Shown: piece by piece, positions 42,199-49,929 of the stretch | How positions within the stretch are numbered: the first letter of the stretch is position 1 | Layout of the letters: each line of letters begins with the position of its first letter | Source: Candidatus Halobonum tyrrellensis G22 | GTDB lineage: Archaea > Halobacteriota > Halobacteria > Halobacteriales > Haloferacaceae | Length of the DNA stretch: 64,000 nt | Reading direction: 5' to 3' | NCBI RefSeq assembly: GCF_000495475.1 | Contig: NZ_ASGZ01000037.1 | Coordinates: forward strand, 1 to 64,000 | Made by a program: the position numbers and the translations under genes | Notes under the pieces: generated by a model | Database searches by the model: none | What the model was told of the DNA's origin: nothing | The model's input: the letters and a program-made list of their open reading frames with translations, nothing else

Positions 42199-43011
42199 TC
42201 AGCCGGCGACCGGTGCGGTTCCGCCGCCCCGAACCGTCGGGGAGGCGTTCGGCGTCGCCCCCGACGCGGCGTCGACGGTGGCGTTCGTACTGCCGGCGGT
42301 AGTGTTCGCGGCGCCGGCGGTGGCGTTCGTCGCGTCGACCGGTTCCACCGGAACCGGAGGGGTCGGGGTGGCCGATATCGCGCCCGAGAACAGCAGGCGG
42401 ATGTAGCCGAGGTAGGGGACGCGGACGCGCGCGACGCCCTGTACCCACTCGGTGCGGACGGGCGGGGCGATGCCGTTCACCTGGTCGTACTGGCCGTTCC
42501 AGTCGCCCTTGGTGATGAACCCGGCGTGCGGCGCGGGGCAGTAGGGTATCTCCTCGCAGGAGTCGCCGGTCAGGTACTCGGGATTCGCCCGGTCGTACCA
42601 GTTCTCGCCCGCCGAGACGTGAAACCGCGCGCGGTGGATGATCGGCGGTCCGACCTCGTCGGGCGGCTTGTACACCACCACCGAGCCGGGTTCGCCGAAC
42701 GTGGCGTACTCCTCCGCCGTCCCCGTCTCGTACGTGACGACGCCCGTCTCCTCGTAGGAGAACGAGGGCGCGAACCGGGTCGGCTCGGTGATGAACACCA
42801 GGTCCCCCCGCTCCATGTGCGGCTGCATACTCCCCGACTCGACCGCTACCATCGGCGGCCAGACCCCCGCGACGGCGAACAGCACCAGTCCGACGAGCAC
42901 GACGGCGAGCACCGACGACAGCAGTTCCCGGACGAACAGGAGCGGTCCCGATTCCGCCCGCAGGAAGCGCGTCAGCGGGCCGCCGTCGGGCGGCCGGCGG
43001 TCGTCGCTCAT
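42199..43011 (-). CDS. sec11: Signal peptidase I, archaeal Sec11 type
   Basis: A 270-residue membrane protease that removes Sec signal peptides. A transmembrane helix (about 30-52) is followed by the catalytic Ser61 in VESGSMQPHM. His126 (IIHRARF) replaces the bacterial Lys, as in archaeal and ER enzymes, and D170 and D176 lie in TKGDWNGQYDQ. Residues 205-225 form a second hydrophobic segment. The last 45 residues are a Thr/Asn/Ala-rich repeat with NAT and NTT sequons, an unusual extracellular tail. The ATG at 43011 precedes the anchor by 29 residues. It is convergent with orc1. Confidence 0.9.
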   Translation of the reverse strand: MSDDRRPPDGGPLTRFLRAESGPLLFVRELLSSVLAVVLVGLVLFAVAGVWPPMVAVESGSMQPHMERGDLVFITEPTRFAPSFSYEETGVVTYETGTAEEYATFGEPGSVVVYKPPDEVGPPIIHRARFHVSAGENWYDRANPEYLTGDSCEEIPYCPAPHAGFITKGDWNGQYDQVNGIAPPVRTEWVQGVARVRVPYLGYIRLLFSGAISATPTPPVPVEPVDATNATAGAANTTAGSTNATVDAASGATPNASPTVRGGGTAPVAG

Positions 43012-43249
43012 TGGGCGTCGTTCCCCGCCGGCCGTGTTGAACCTTCTGTTCGTTCCGGCGAGCCGTCTCCACACCCCACCGGCTCGGCGCCGCCCGCTAC
43101 CGCGACTCGCGGTTCCGCCCGGCCACGCCCCGCCGGTTCTGCCCCCGCCTCCACTCGCGACTTCCGCCCGCACTCGCGACTTCTGCCCGGTTGCGGGCCA
43201 CCGGTCCGTCCCGCTACCCTTTTGCCGTCGCCGCGCCGACGCTCGTGGC

Positions 43250-44902
43250 GTGCCACTGGAGACGCCCTCCCGGGTCGTGCAGGCGCTCGCGGGCCGCGGC
43301 TACAACGCCGAACGGGAGGCCGTCACCCTCATCGCCGACGCCGAGACGCCGGCGCTCGCGCTCGAAGCCACCCTCGAAGCCGTCCCCGAGGACGCGCTCG
43401 TGGTCACCACCGCCCACGTCCGCGAGGCGCTCGGGGAGGCGCCCGCCCCGGACCCCGACGCGGTGACCGACGACGCCGCGTCCGCCGAACCCGCCCCCAG
43501 CGCGGCCGCCGCCGCCCAAGCGTCGCCCGACGCGTTCGACGATACCCCCGCGGAAAGGGGAAGGGGAGCCAACGTCCGAGGGGCCGACGCGCCGGACGAC
43601 TCCCCCGTTTCGGATGGAGCGAATCCGGGGTCGACGGTGGACTCCGGCGGGACAACTCCAGTCGAAACGAAGGGGTCTCGGGTCGGGGAGCGGTCGCCGC
43701 CCGAACCCGTCGTCGCCCAGGACGTGACCGGGCAGTCGACCGGGACCGGCGAGTACGACGAGTTCGTCCGCGTGTTCCGCGACCGGTACGACCGGCTGGC
43801 GGGCCAGCTACGGGGTCGGGTCAACCACCGCCCCGCCACCGCGATCCAGGAGATGGCGGGCGGCACCGAAGCCGAGATGATCGGGCTGGTCAACGACATC
43901 CGCTCGACCGCCTCGGGCCACTGGCTGGTCGAGTTGGAGGACACCACCGGGACGTTCCCCTGTCTCGTGATGAAGGACCGCGACATCGCGGACCTGGTGG
44001 ACGAACTCCTGATGGACGAGTGTATCGCGGTGTCGGGGACGCTCGCCGACGACGCGGGCATCCTGTTCGTCGACGCCATCCACTTCCCGGACGTGCCGCG
44101 GACCTACCAGCCGAACACCGCCGACCGACACGTCCAGGCGGCGCTGGTCTCCGACATCCACGTCGGCTCCCAGGAGTTCTCGGCCGAGGCGTGGGGGCGA
44201 TTCGCCGACTGGCTCCACACCGAGGAGGCCGAGACAGTGGAGTACCTCCTCGTCGCGGGCGACATGGTCGAGGGCGTCGGCGTCTACCCCAACCAGGACG
44301 AGGAACTCGACATCGTCGACATCTACGAGCAGTACGAGACGTTCTCGGAGCACCTCAAGCAGGTGCCCGGCGACATGGAGATACTGATGATCCCCGGCAA
44401 CCACGACGCGGTCCGACTCGCCGAACCGCAACCGGGGTTCGACGAGGAGCTACGGGGGATCATGTCCGCACACGACCCACAGATCGTCGGCAATCCGGCG
44501 CTCGTCACCGTCGAGGGCGTGAAGGTGCTGATGTACCACGGCGTCTCGCTCGACGAGGTGATCGCCGAACTCCCCGCCGAGAAGGCCAGCTACGACGACC
44601 CCCACCGGGCGATGTACCAGTTGCTCAAGAAGCGGCACGTCGCCCCGCAGTTCGGCGACCGGACCCGCCTCGCCCCCGAGGAGAGCGACTACCTCGTGAT
44701 GGACGAGGTGCCCGACGTGTTCCACACGGGGCACGTCCACAAACTCGGCTGGGGGAAGTACCACAACGTCCTCGCCGTGAACTCGGGCTGTTGGCAGGAG
44801 CAGACCGCGTTCCAGCGGTCGGTCAACATCGACCCCGACGTGGGGTACGCGCCCATCCTCGACTTGGACACGCTGGACATGACGGTCCGGAAGTTCACCT
44901 GA
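43250..44902 (+). CDS. polD1: DNA polymerase D small subunit (DP1)
   Basis: A 550-residue proofreading exonuclease subunit of PolD, the euryarchaeal replicative polymerase. The GTG start at 43250 leads into a small helical N-terminal domain (1-65), then a disordered Ala/Pro/Asp linker to about 165, an OB-fold (about 205-290), and the calcineurin-like nuclease domain with SDIHVGS (near 300), AGDMVEG, PGNHDAVR (near 382), YHGVSLDEV and FHTGHVHKLG (near 492). The linker DNA includes one full and one short ORB-like element. Its position next to orc1 and the origin is conserved in haloarchaea. Confidence 0.94.
   Translation: MPLETPSRVVQALAGRGYNAEREAVTLIADAETPALALEATLEAVPEDALVVTTAHVREALGEAPAPDPDAVTDDAASAEPAPSAAAAAQASPDAFDDTPAERGRGANVRGADAPDDSPVSDGANPGSTVDSGGTTPVETKGSRVGERSPPEPVVAQDVTGQSTGTGEYDEFVRVFRDRYDRLAGQLRGRVNHRPATAIQEMAGGTEAEMIGLVNDIRSTASGHWLVELEDTTGTFPCLVMKDRDIADLVDELLMDECIAVSGTLADDAGILFVDAIHFPDVPRTYQPNTADRHVQAALVSDIHVGSQEFSAEAWGRFADWLHTEEAETVEYLLVAGDMVEGVGVYPNQDEELDIVDIYEQYETFSEHLKQVPGDMEILMIPGNHDAVRLAEPQPGFDEELRGIMSAHDPQIVGNPALVTVEGVKVLMYHGVSLDEVIAELPAEKASYDDPHRAMYQLLKKRHVAPQFGDRTRLAPEESDYLVMDEVPDVFHTGHVHKLGWGKYHNVLAVNSGCWQEQTAFQRSVNIDPDVGYAPILDLDTLDMTVRKFT
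43602..43620 (-). other. Short ORB-like element inside polD1
   Basis: Minus strand GCTCCATCCGAAACGGGGG. It encodes part of the disordered linker (SPVSDG), 37 bases before a full ORB of opposite orientation. Confidence 0.45.
43657..43680 (+). other. ORB element inside polD1
   Basis: TCCAGTCGAAACGAAGG followed by GGTCTCG, nearly identical to the ORB before orc1. It encodes PVETKGS within the disordered linker of the polymerase subunit. Confidence 0.6.
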
Positions 44903-44980
44903 ACCGCGTTTCGCCGGGCCTCATCGCTCGGGCCGGCTTCGACGGCGCTCGCTCGGGTGGGTAACGTACTGCTCAGGAGA

Positions 44981-45005
44981 CGGAACCCCTTCGTTTCCGG
45001 TGGAC
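44981..45005 (-). other. ORB element beyond polD1
   Basis: Minus strand GTCCACCGGAAACGAAGG followed by GGTTCCG, in the 147-base gap between polD1 and the GNAT gene. It is about 5.3 kb from the unwinding region. Confidence 0.55.
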
Positions 45006-45049
45006 GACCCGTGTCACCGATCGGCACGGGACCGCGGTCCGAGCGGCTC

Positions 45050-45478
45050 CTACGGCTCGTCGACCCGGTAGCGGTCGGTCCGCTTCCCCTCGAACATCGG
45101 GCCGTCGCCGACGCGTTCGAACCCCGCGGACTCGGCGGCGTCGCGCATGCCGTCCTCGCCTTCGACGACGAGGAGTTCGACCGGCATCGACTCGCTCGCG
45201 GCGAACCGGAGCGGTTCGGCGAGGAGGTGTTCACACGCCTCGGGCGTCCCGCCGAACTGCGTGACGTGGACGGTGCCGTCGTGGGCGTCGTAGCTGACGA
45301 ACCCCAGCAGGTCCGCGGGGTCGGACTGGCCGTCCTCGTTCGGGTCGGTGGCGGCGTCGTCGGCGACGGCCACCCGGACCGTCCGGTCGTGGATGACGCC
45401 CCGCATCGCGTCCGTCGGCGCGTCCGCGATGCTCGCGAGCGCCTCGGCGTCCGCCTCCACCGCGTCCCGTACGTCCAT
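45050..45478 (-). CDS. GNAT-like N-acetyltransferase
   Basis: A 142-residue protein with the GNAT pattern: MDVRDAVEADAEALASIA at the N-terminus, then a central strand (LLGFVSYDAHDGTVHVTQFGG), a helix, and a C-terminal AAESAGFERVGDGPMFEGKRTDRYRV. The acetyl-CoA loop is weak (GTPEACEHLL in place of Q/RxxGxG/A), so activity is uncertain. The inner ATG at 45478 is preferred to the one at 45496 because the family begins at MDVRDA. It is convergent with polD1. Confidence 0.7.
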   Translation of the reverse strand: MDVRDAVEADAEALASIADAPTDAMRGVIHDRTVRVAVADDAATDPNEDGQSDPADLLGFVSYDAHDGTVHVTQFGGTPEACEHLLAEPLRFAASESMPVELLVVEGEDGMRDAAESAGFERVGDGPMFEGKRTDRYRVDEP

Positions 45479-45653
45479 ACTCGTCTGGCGGTGCACGCGG
45501 ACGGACGTAAATCCCCCCGTCGGTCCGGACGCTCGGCGGGCGGGTCCGGCGGTCCGACCGTCCGACGGTCCGGCGGCCGCTGACCGTCGACCCGAGCCAG
45601 GTCACCGTGACTACGACCGCGGCGCTTACGTCCGCGCGGGCGGACCGACCGGT

Positions 45654-46373
45654 ATGAGCGCCCGCGAGGAGTTCGACGCCTGGGCGGCCGACGGCCGCGA
45701 CCGGGGGATGGAGGAGCGCCACTGGCACACCGCGAAACACGTGCTCGCGCGGATGCCCGTCGAGGACGGCGACCGGGTACTCGACCTCGGCACGGGGAGC
45801 GGCTACGCGCTCCGCGCGCTCGCGGACACCGCCGACCTCGACCGGGGGTACGGCCTCGACGCCTCGCCCGAGATGGCGCGCAACGCCCGCGAGTACACCC
45901 GGGAGGGGGAATCCGGCACCGCGCCCGACGCCGGCGGCGCGGCGGCCAACGTGGGGTTCCTCGTCGGCGACTTCGGCCACCTCCCCTTTGCCCGCGACTC
46001 GCTCGACCACGCGTTCTCGATGGAGGCGTTCTACTACAGCGACGACCCCGCCGAGACGCTCCGGGAGGTGGCGCGCGTCCTGCGGCCGGGCGGGACGTTC
46101 TACTGCGCGGTCAACTACTACGAGGAGAACACCTACAGCCACGAGTGGCAGGGGAACATCTCCGTCGAGATGACGCGGTGGAGCGCCGCCGACTACCGCG
46201 AGGCGTTCCGCGACGCCGGCCTGTTCGTCGCCGAACAGGACAACGTCCCCGACCGCGAGACGGAGATACCGCCCGCCGCCGAGTTCCCGACCGATAGCTG
46301 GGAGCGCCGCGAGGCGATGGTCGAACGCTACCGGCAGTTGGGGACGCTGCTCACCGTCGGCGTCGCGCCCTGA
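45654..46373 (+). CDS. SAM-dependent methyltransferase, class I
   Basis: A 239-residue Rossmann-fold methyltransferase. Motif I is VLDLGTGSGYALRAL (about 43-57). Asp75 in the YGLDASPEM segment would bind the ribose, and the post-I region reads VGDFGHLPFARDSLDHAFSMEAFYYSDDP, followed by REVARVLRPGGTFYCAVNYY. The AFYYSDD pattern is typical of small-molecule or ubiquinone-type methyltransferases; the substrate is unknown. The ATG at 45654 is supported by the usual spacing to motif I. Confidence 0.85.
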   Translation: MSAREEFDAWAADGRDRGMEERHWHTAKHVLARMPVEDGDRVLDLGTGSGYALRALADTADLDRGYGLDASPEMARNAREYTREGESGTAPDAGGAAANVGFLVGDFGHLPFARDSLDHAFSMEAFYYSDDPAETLREVARVLRPGGTFYCAVNYYEENTYSHEWQGNISVEMTRWSAADYREAFRDAGLFVAEQDNVPDRETEIPPAAEFPTDSWERREAMVERYRQLGTLLTVGVAP

Positions 46374-46505
46374 CCTCGGACATCTGGAGACGCGGGCGTT
46401 CGGACGCCGCCCGCACGGCGGGCCGCCCCCGCGACGCTTCGCCTGCGATCCCGACGCGCTGTCCACGCGACGGGCGGCACCCACGACGCGCCGCCCGTCC
46501 GTCGC

Positions 46506-48107
46506 TCAGTCGTCGGTCGCGTCGGGACTCGGGTTCGACTCCAGATTTCGGAGGTGCTTCGTCGAGAGGTCGTCGACGGCCGGCCCGTCGAGCACCTCGC
46601 CGTCCGACTCGAACCGCGAGCCGTGACACGGGCAGTCCCACGTCGCCTCGCCGTCGTTCCACGAGACGACACAGCCGAGGTGGGGACAGACCCCCGACAC
46701 CACGTCGTACCCCGCCTCGCTCCGCGACACCGCGAGCACGTCCGTCCCGTCGCGGACCACGGTGCCCTCGCCGACCGAGAGGTCGCGTACGTCGCGTTCG
46801 TCCGCCGACGACAGCGCGGCCTGCGCCCAGTCGCTCACGTACTGCTTGCCGACGTTCGCGTTCTCGGTCAGGAACTCCGTCACCCCGCCGCGGTCGGTGA
46901 CGCGGGCGGGGTCGAACGCCCGCGCCCACGAGTTCCGCCGGCCGCGAACCAGGTCGGCGATGACCCGCCCCGCGGCGACGCCGTTGGTCATCCCCCACCC
47001 GCCGAACCCGGTGGCGACGTAGACGTTCTCGCGGCGTTCGAGTTCGCCGACGTACGGCCGTCCGTCGAGCGTCACGAAGTCCTCGGTCGACCAGCGGTAC
47101 GCGACCGACTCGACGTCGAACCGGGCGCGCGCCTGCCGCTCCAGTCGGCGGAACCGCGCGGCCGTGCTCCCGCCCTGGCCGGTCTTATGGTTCTGCCCGC
47201 CCACCAGCGTCAGCGTGCCGTGCTCGTCCGTCTCGCACGTCCGCACGGAGAGGTACGGCTCCTCCGCGCGGTAGAAGACGCCGTCGTCGGGCGGGTCGGC
47301 GGCGTCGACCGCCACCACGTACGACTTCTTGGGGGACATCCGCGCGAAGTAGAACGCGGGGTCGACGATGGGGAAGTGGGTCGCCACCACCACCGAATCG
47401 GCCGCGAGCGTCCCGCGGTCGGTCTCCACCCGGCAGGCCCGGCCGCGGCCGCCGTCGTCGATGTCGGTCGCGCGCGTCCCCTCGTAGATGCGGACGCCGT
47501 CGTCGACCATCGACTCCGCGAGCGCGAGCAGGTACGACCGGGGGTGGAACTCCGCTTGCGCGTCGAAACGCACCCCCGCGGCGGCGTCGTCGGGCACCGG
47601 CACCGAGTCGACGGCCGTCGCGGGCAGTCCCACATCCGCGGCCGCCGCCGCCTCGCGTTCGTACTTGCGTCGCTCGGCCGGGTCGCTCGTGTACGCGTAC
47701 GCGGGGAGGCGGTGGAAGCCGCAGTCGACGCCGAGTTCGTCGGCCGTCGCCTCGACGTGGTCGATGGCCGCCTCGTTGGCCGCGGCGTACGCGCGGGCGA
47801 CCCGCTCGCCCGCGTCCTCGCGGAGTCGGTGGTAACGAACGCCGTGCTGGGAGGTGACCTTCGCGGTGGTGTTCCCCGTCGCGCCGGCGGCGATCCGGTC
47901 GCGTTCGACCACCGCGACCGAGCGGCCGTCGTCGGCCAACTCGGCGGCGGCGGTCAGGCCGGCGATGCCGCCGCCCACCACCGCGACGTCGACCCGACCG
48001 CCCTCCGACAGCGGCGGGTAGTCGGTGGCGTCGCTCGTGGCGGTCCAGACGGAGGTGCGTCGGTCGACCGGGTCGGCCGGTCGGTCGTCGGGTCGTGAGG
48101 GTGCCAT
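46506..48107 (-). CDS. FAD-dependent oxidoreductase with C-terminal Rieske domain
   Basis: A 533-residue fusion. The N-terminal DAO-type flavoprotein has the dinucleotide motif VVGGGIAGLTAAAELA (about 42-57) and a second FAD segment GFGGWGMTNGVAAGRVIADL. The last 100 residues are a Rieske [2Fe-2S] domain with CPHLGC (near 475) and CPCHGSRF (near 491). Such fusions occur in many bacteria and haloarchaea; the amine or acid oxidised is unknown. I use the ATG at 48107; the frame to 48191 adds residues without family match. Confidence 0.9.
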   Translation of the reverse strand: MAPSRPDDRPADPVDRRTSVWTATSDATDYPPLSEGGRVDVAVVGGGIAGLTAAAELADDGRSVAVVERDRIAAGATGNTTAKVTSQHGVRYHRLREDAGERVARAYAAANEAAIDHVEATADELGVDCGFHRLPAYAYTSDPAERRKYEREAAAAADVGLPATAVDSVPVPDDAAAGVRFDAQAEFHPRSYLLALAESMVDDGVRIYEGTRATDIDDGGRGRACRVETDRGTLAADSVVVATHFPIVDPAFYFARMSPKKSYVVAVDAADPPDDGVFYRAEEPYLSVRTCETDEHGTLTLVGGQNHKTGQGGSTAARFRRLERQARARFDVESVAYRWSTEDFVTLDGRPYVGELERRENVYVATGFGGWGMTNGVAAGRVIADLVRGRRNSWARAFDPARVTDRGGVTEFLTENANVGKQYVSDWAQAALSSADERDVRDLSVGEGTVVRDGTDVLAVSRSEAGYDVVSGVCPHLGCVVSWNDGEATWDCPCHGSRFESDGEVLDGPAVDDLSTKHLRNLESNPSPDATDD

Positions 48108-48180
48108 CGGGAGGAACGGTCGCGGTGTTTGTTCTCGCCGCGTAAGTGAGCGCGGCCGGGAGAGGCAAGCACCCACCCGA

Positions 48181-48200
48181 CCGGCGGTCACATCCGCCGG
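48181..48200. promoter_or_regulatory. Perfect 7-bp inverted repeat in a divergent promoter region
   Basis: CCGGCGG-TCACAT-CCGCCGG lies between the FAD-Rieske gene (start 48107, leftward) and the gene at 48272. A second, shorter repeat (CTATC-ACGAAC-GATAG, 48213-48228) follows 12 bases later. Either could be an operator for a regulator of the divergent genes. Confidence 0.4.
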
Positions 48201-48271
48201 GACGTCCGTGTACTATCACGAACGATAGCGGGCCGACAAGCTTCATGTATCTGCATCCGCTAGCCGCGCAC

Positions 48272-48601
48272 ATGACTCGGGAGCAGACCGGAGCGGACGC
48301 GGTCGAGGGCAACGTACTGGTGTCGGAGTGGGAACCCGGCGAGGACCCGTGGCGCGGTCGGCGCGCGCGCGAGCGACTCGTCTCCCGCGAGGACGTGACG
48401 GGGTGGGTCGCGGTCCGGCGCGCGGGCGACCGGCCGGATGTCCCCGTCCGCGGGTTCGCCCAACTGGCCCGCGAGATGGGCATCGGGCGGCTGGCGGTCG
48501 TCGCGCCCGACGCCGACGAGGGGGCAGTCGCAAGCTTCCCCGGCGTCGAGATACAGCGGACGGCCACCGTCGACGACGCGGTGTCGTGGGCGGGGCGGTA
48601 G
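48272..48601 (+). CDS. Small soluble protein, unknown
   Basis: A 109-residue acidic protein. It is Arg/Glu-rich in the first half (PWRGRRARERLVSRED). The end (GIGRLAVVAPDADEGAVASFPGVEIQRTATVDDAVSWA) reads like a beta-alpha-beta unit. An in-frame ATG at 48245 is possible but would overlap the AT-rich segment about 27 bases upstream that may be the promoter. No family recognised. Confidence 0.5.
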   Translation: MTREQTGADAVEGNVLVSEWEPGEDPWRGRRARERLVSREDVTGWVAVRRAGDRPDVPVRGFAQLAREMGIGRLAVVAPDADEGAVASFPGVEIQRTATVDDAVSWAGR

Positions 48602-48663
48602 CCGGCGAGCCGGCACGAACTGGAACGGTAACGACTAACTATCCGGTCGCCGACGCCCGAGGC

Positions 48664-48843
48664 GTGAGCGACTCCCCGTTCGCGAACCCCCTCCTCCGGT
48701 ACGGCATCGGTCTCAGTGGCGCGGTCGTCATCGCGTTCGTCGCGCTGTTCTTCCTCGAGGGGGCGACCCGCTGGATAGCGCTCGGCATCGCGGCCCTCGA
48801 CGCGGTCGTCACGCCGATGGTACTGAAGCGCGCGGCCACCTGA
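48664..48843 (+). CDS. 59-residue two-helix membrane protein
   Basis: Starts with GTG at 48664 (SDSPFANPLLRYG). Two hydrophobic helices at about 14-33 and 37-54 end in a LKRAAT tail. A TAACTAT element lies 25 bases before the start. Unknown function, but composition and promoter spacing are those of a real small gene. Confidence 0.6.
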   Translation: MSDSPFANPLLRYGIGLSGAVVIAFVALFFLEGATRWIALGIAALDAVVTPMVLKRAAT

Positions 48844-48894
48844 CGGGCGGCCGCCGCGGCCGCGTCCGTCGACGCCGCCCGGCCGGTCGCGACG

Positions 48895-49929
48895 CTACCC
48901 GATCACGTGGACGTCCGCGGGGTCGAACCCCACGGTCACCGTCCCCGTCGGGTCGCGGTCCGCCCGGACCGTGACGGGCGTCCCCTCCCACTCGCAGTGG
49001 AGGCGGGTGGTGTCGCCGAGGAACTCCGCGCTCCCGACGGCGACGGTCAGCCGGTTCTCCCCGCCGCCGCCGACCCGGAGGTCCTCCGGCCGGACGCAGA
49101 CCGTCAGGCGGTCGCCGACCGCGGCGTCACACGGCGGGACGCGGAGCGCGTGCCCGCGCACGTCGAGGGTACAGCCCTCGGCGGTCGACGCGCGCACCTC
49201 GCCGGTCAGGACGTTGTTGTCGCCGAGGAACTCCGCGACGAACCGGGTGGCGGGCGCGTCGTACACGTCGCGGGGCGCGCCCACCTGTTCGACGCGGCCG
49301 TCGTTCATCACCGCCACGCGGTCCGACACCGCGAGCGCCTCCTCCTGGTCGTGGGTGACGTACACCGTCGTGATCGACAGTTCCTGCTGGATCTCTCTCA
49401 CCTGGACCCTGAGCCGTTCGCGCAGGCGGGCGTCGAGCGCCGACATCGGCTCGTCGAGCAGGAGCAGGCGCGGGCCGGGTGCGAGCGCGCGAGCGAGCGC
49501 GACCCGCTGGCGCTGTCCGCCCGAGAGCGTGCCGGGGTCGCGACCCTCGAACCCCGCCATGTCCACCAGGTCGAGCAGGTCGGCCACCCGCTCGTCGCGG
49601 CCGACGCCGCCGGGCGGGTCGGCGAACTTCAGGCCGTACGCGACGTTCTCGCCGACGGTCATGTGGGGGAACAGCGCGTAGTTCTGGAAGACGACGCCGA
49701 CCCCCCGCGCCTCCGGCGGCACGCCCGCCATCGGCTCGCCGCCGACGGTGACGCGTCCGCCGGTCGGCTCCTCGAACCCGGCGACACACCGGAGCGTCGT
49801 GGTCTTTCCGCAGCCCGAGGGACCGACGAGCGTGAAGAACTCGCCGTCGCGCACGGAGAGGTCGACGCCCGCCAGCGCCGTCGTGTCGCCGTACTCGACG
49901 CGGAGGCGGGTCAGGTCGACCTCAGCCAC
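48895..49929 (-). CDS. ABC importer ATP-binding protein (thiamine/iron/sulfate type)
   Basis: A 344-residue ATPase. Walker A is GPSGCGKTT (36-44), with the Q-loop FQNYALFPHM, signature LSGGQRQRVALARAL, Walker B LLLLDEPMSALD and H-loop YVTHDQEEAL. After about residue 230 comes a TOBE domain with a DNNVLTGEV start. The subfamily (MalK/FbpC/ThiQ) serves importers of ferric iron, thiamine, sulfate and polyamines. The GTG at 49929 overlaps the permease stop by 8 bases; a GTG 9 bases further up is an alternative. It energises the permease encoded just before it. Confidence 0.92.
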   Translation of the reverse strand: MAEVDLTRLRVEYGDTTALAGVDLSVRDGEFFTLVGPSGCGKTTTLRCVAGFEEPTGGRVTVGGEPMAGVPPEARGVGVVFQNYALFPHMTVGENVAYGLKFADPPGGVGRDERVADLLDLVDMAGFEGRDPGTLSGGQRQRVALARALAPGPRLLLLDEPMSALDARLRERLRVQVREIQQELSITTVYVTHDQEEALAVSDRVAVMNDGRVEQVGAPRDVYDAPATRFVAEFLGDNNVLTGEVRASTAEGCTLDVRGHALRVPPCDAAVGDRLTVCVRPEDLRVGGGGENRLTVAVGSAEFLGDTTRLHCEWEGTPVTVRADRDPTGTVTVGFDPADVHVIG

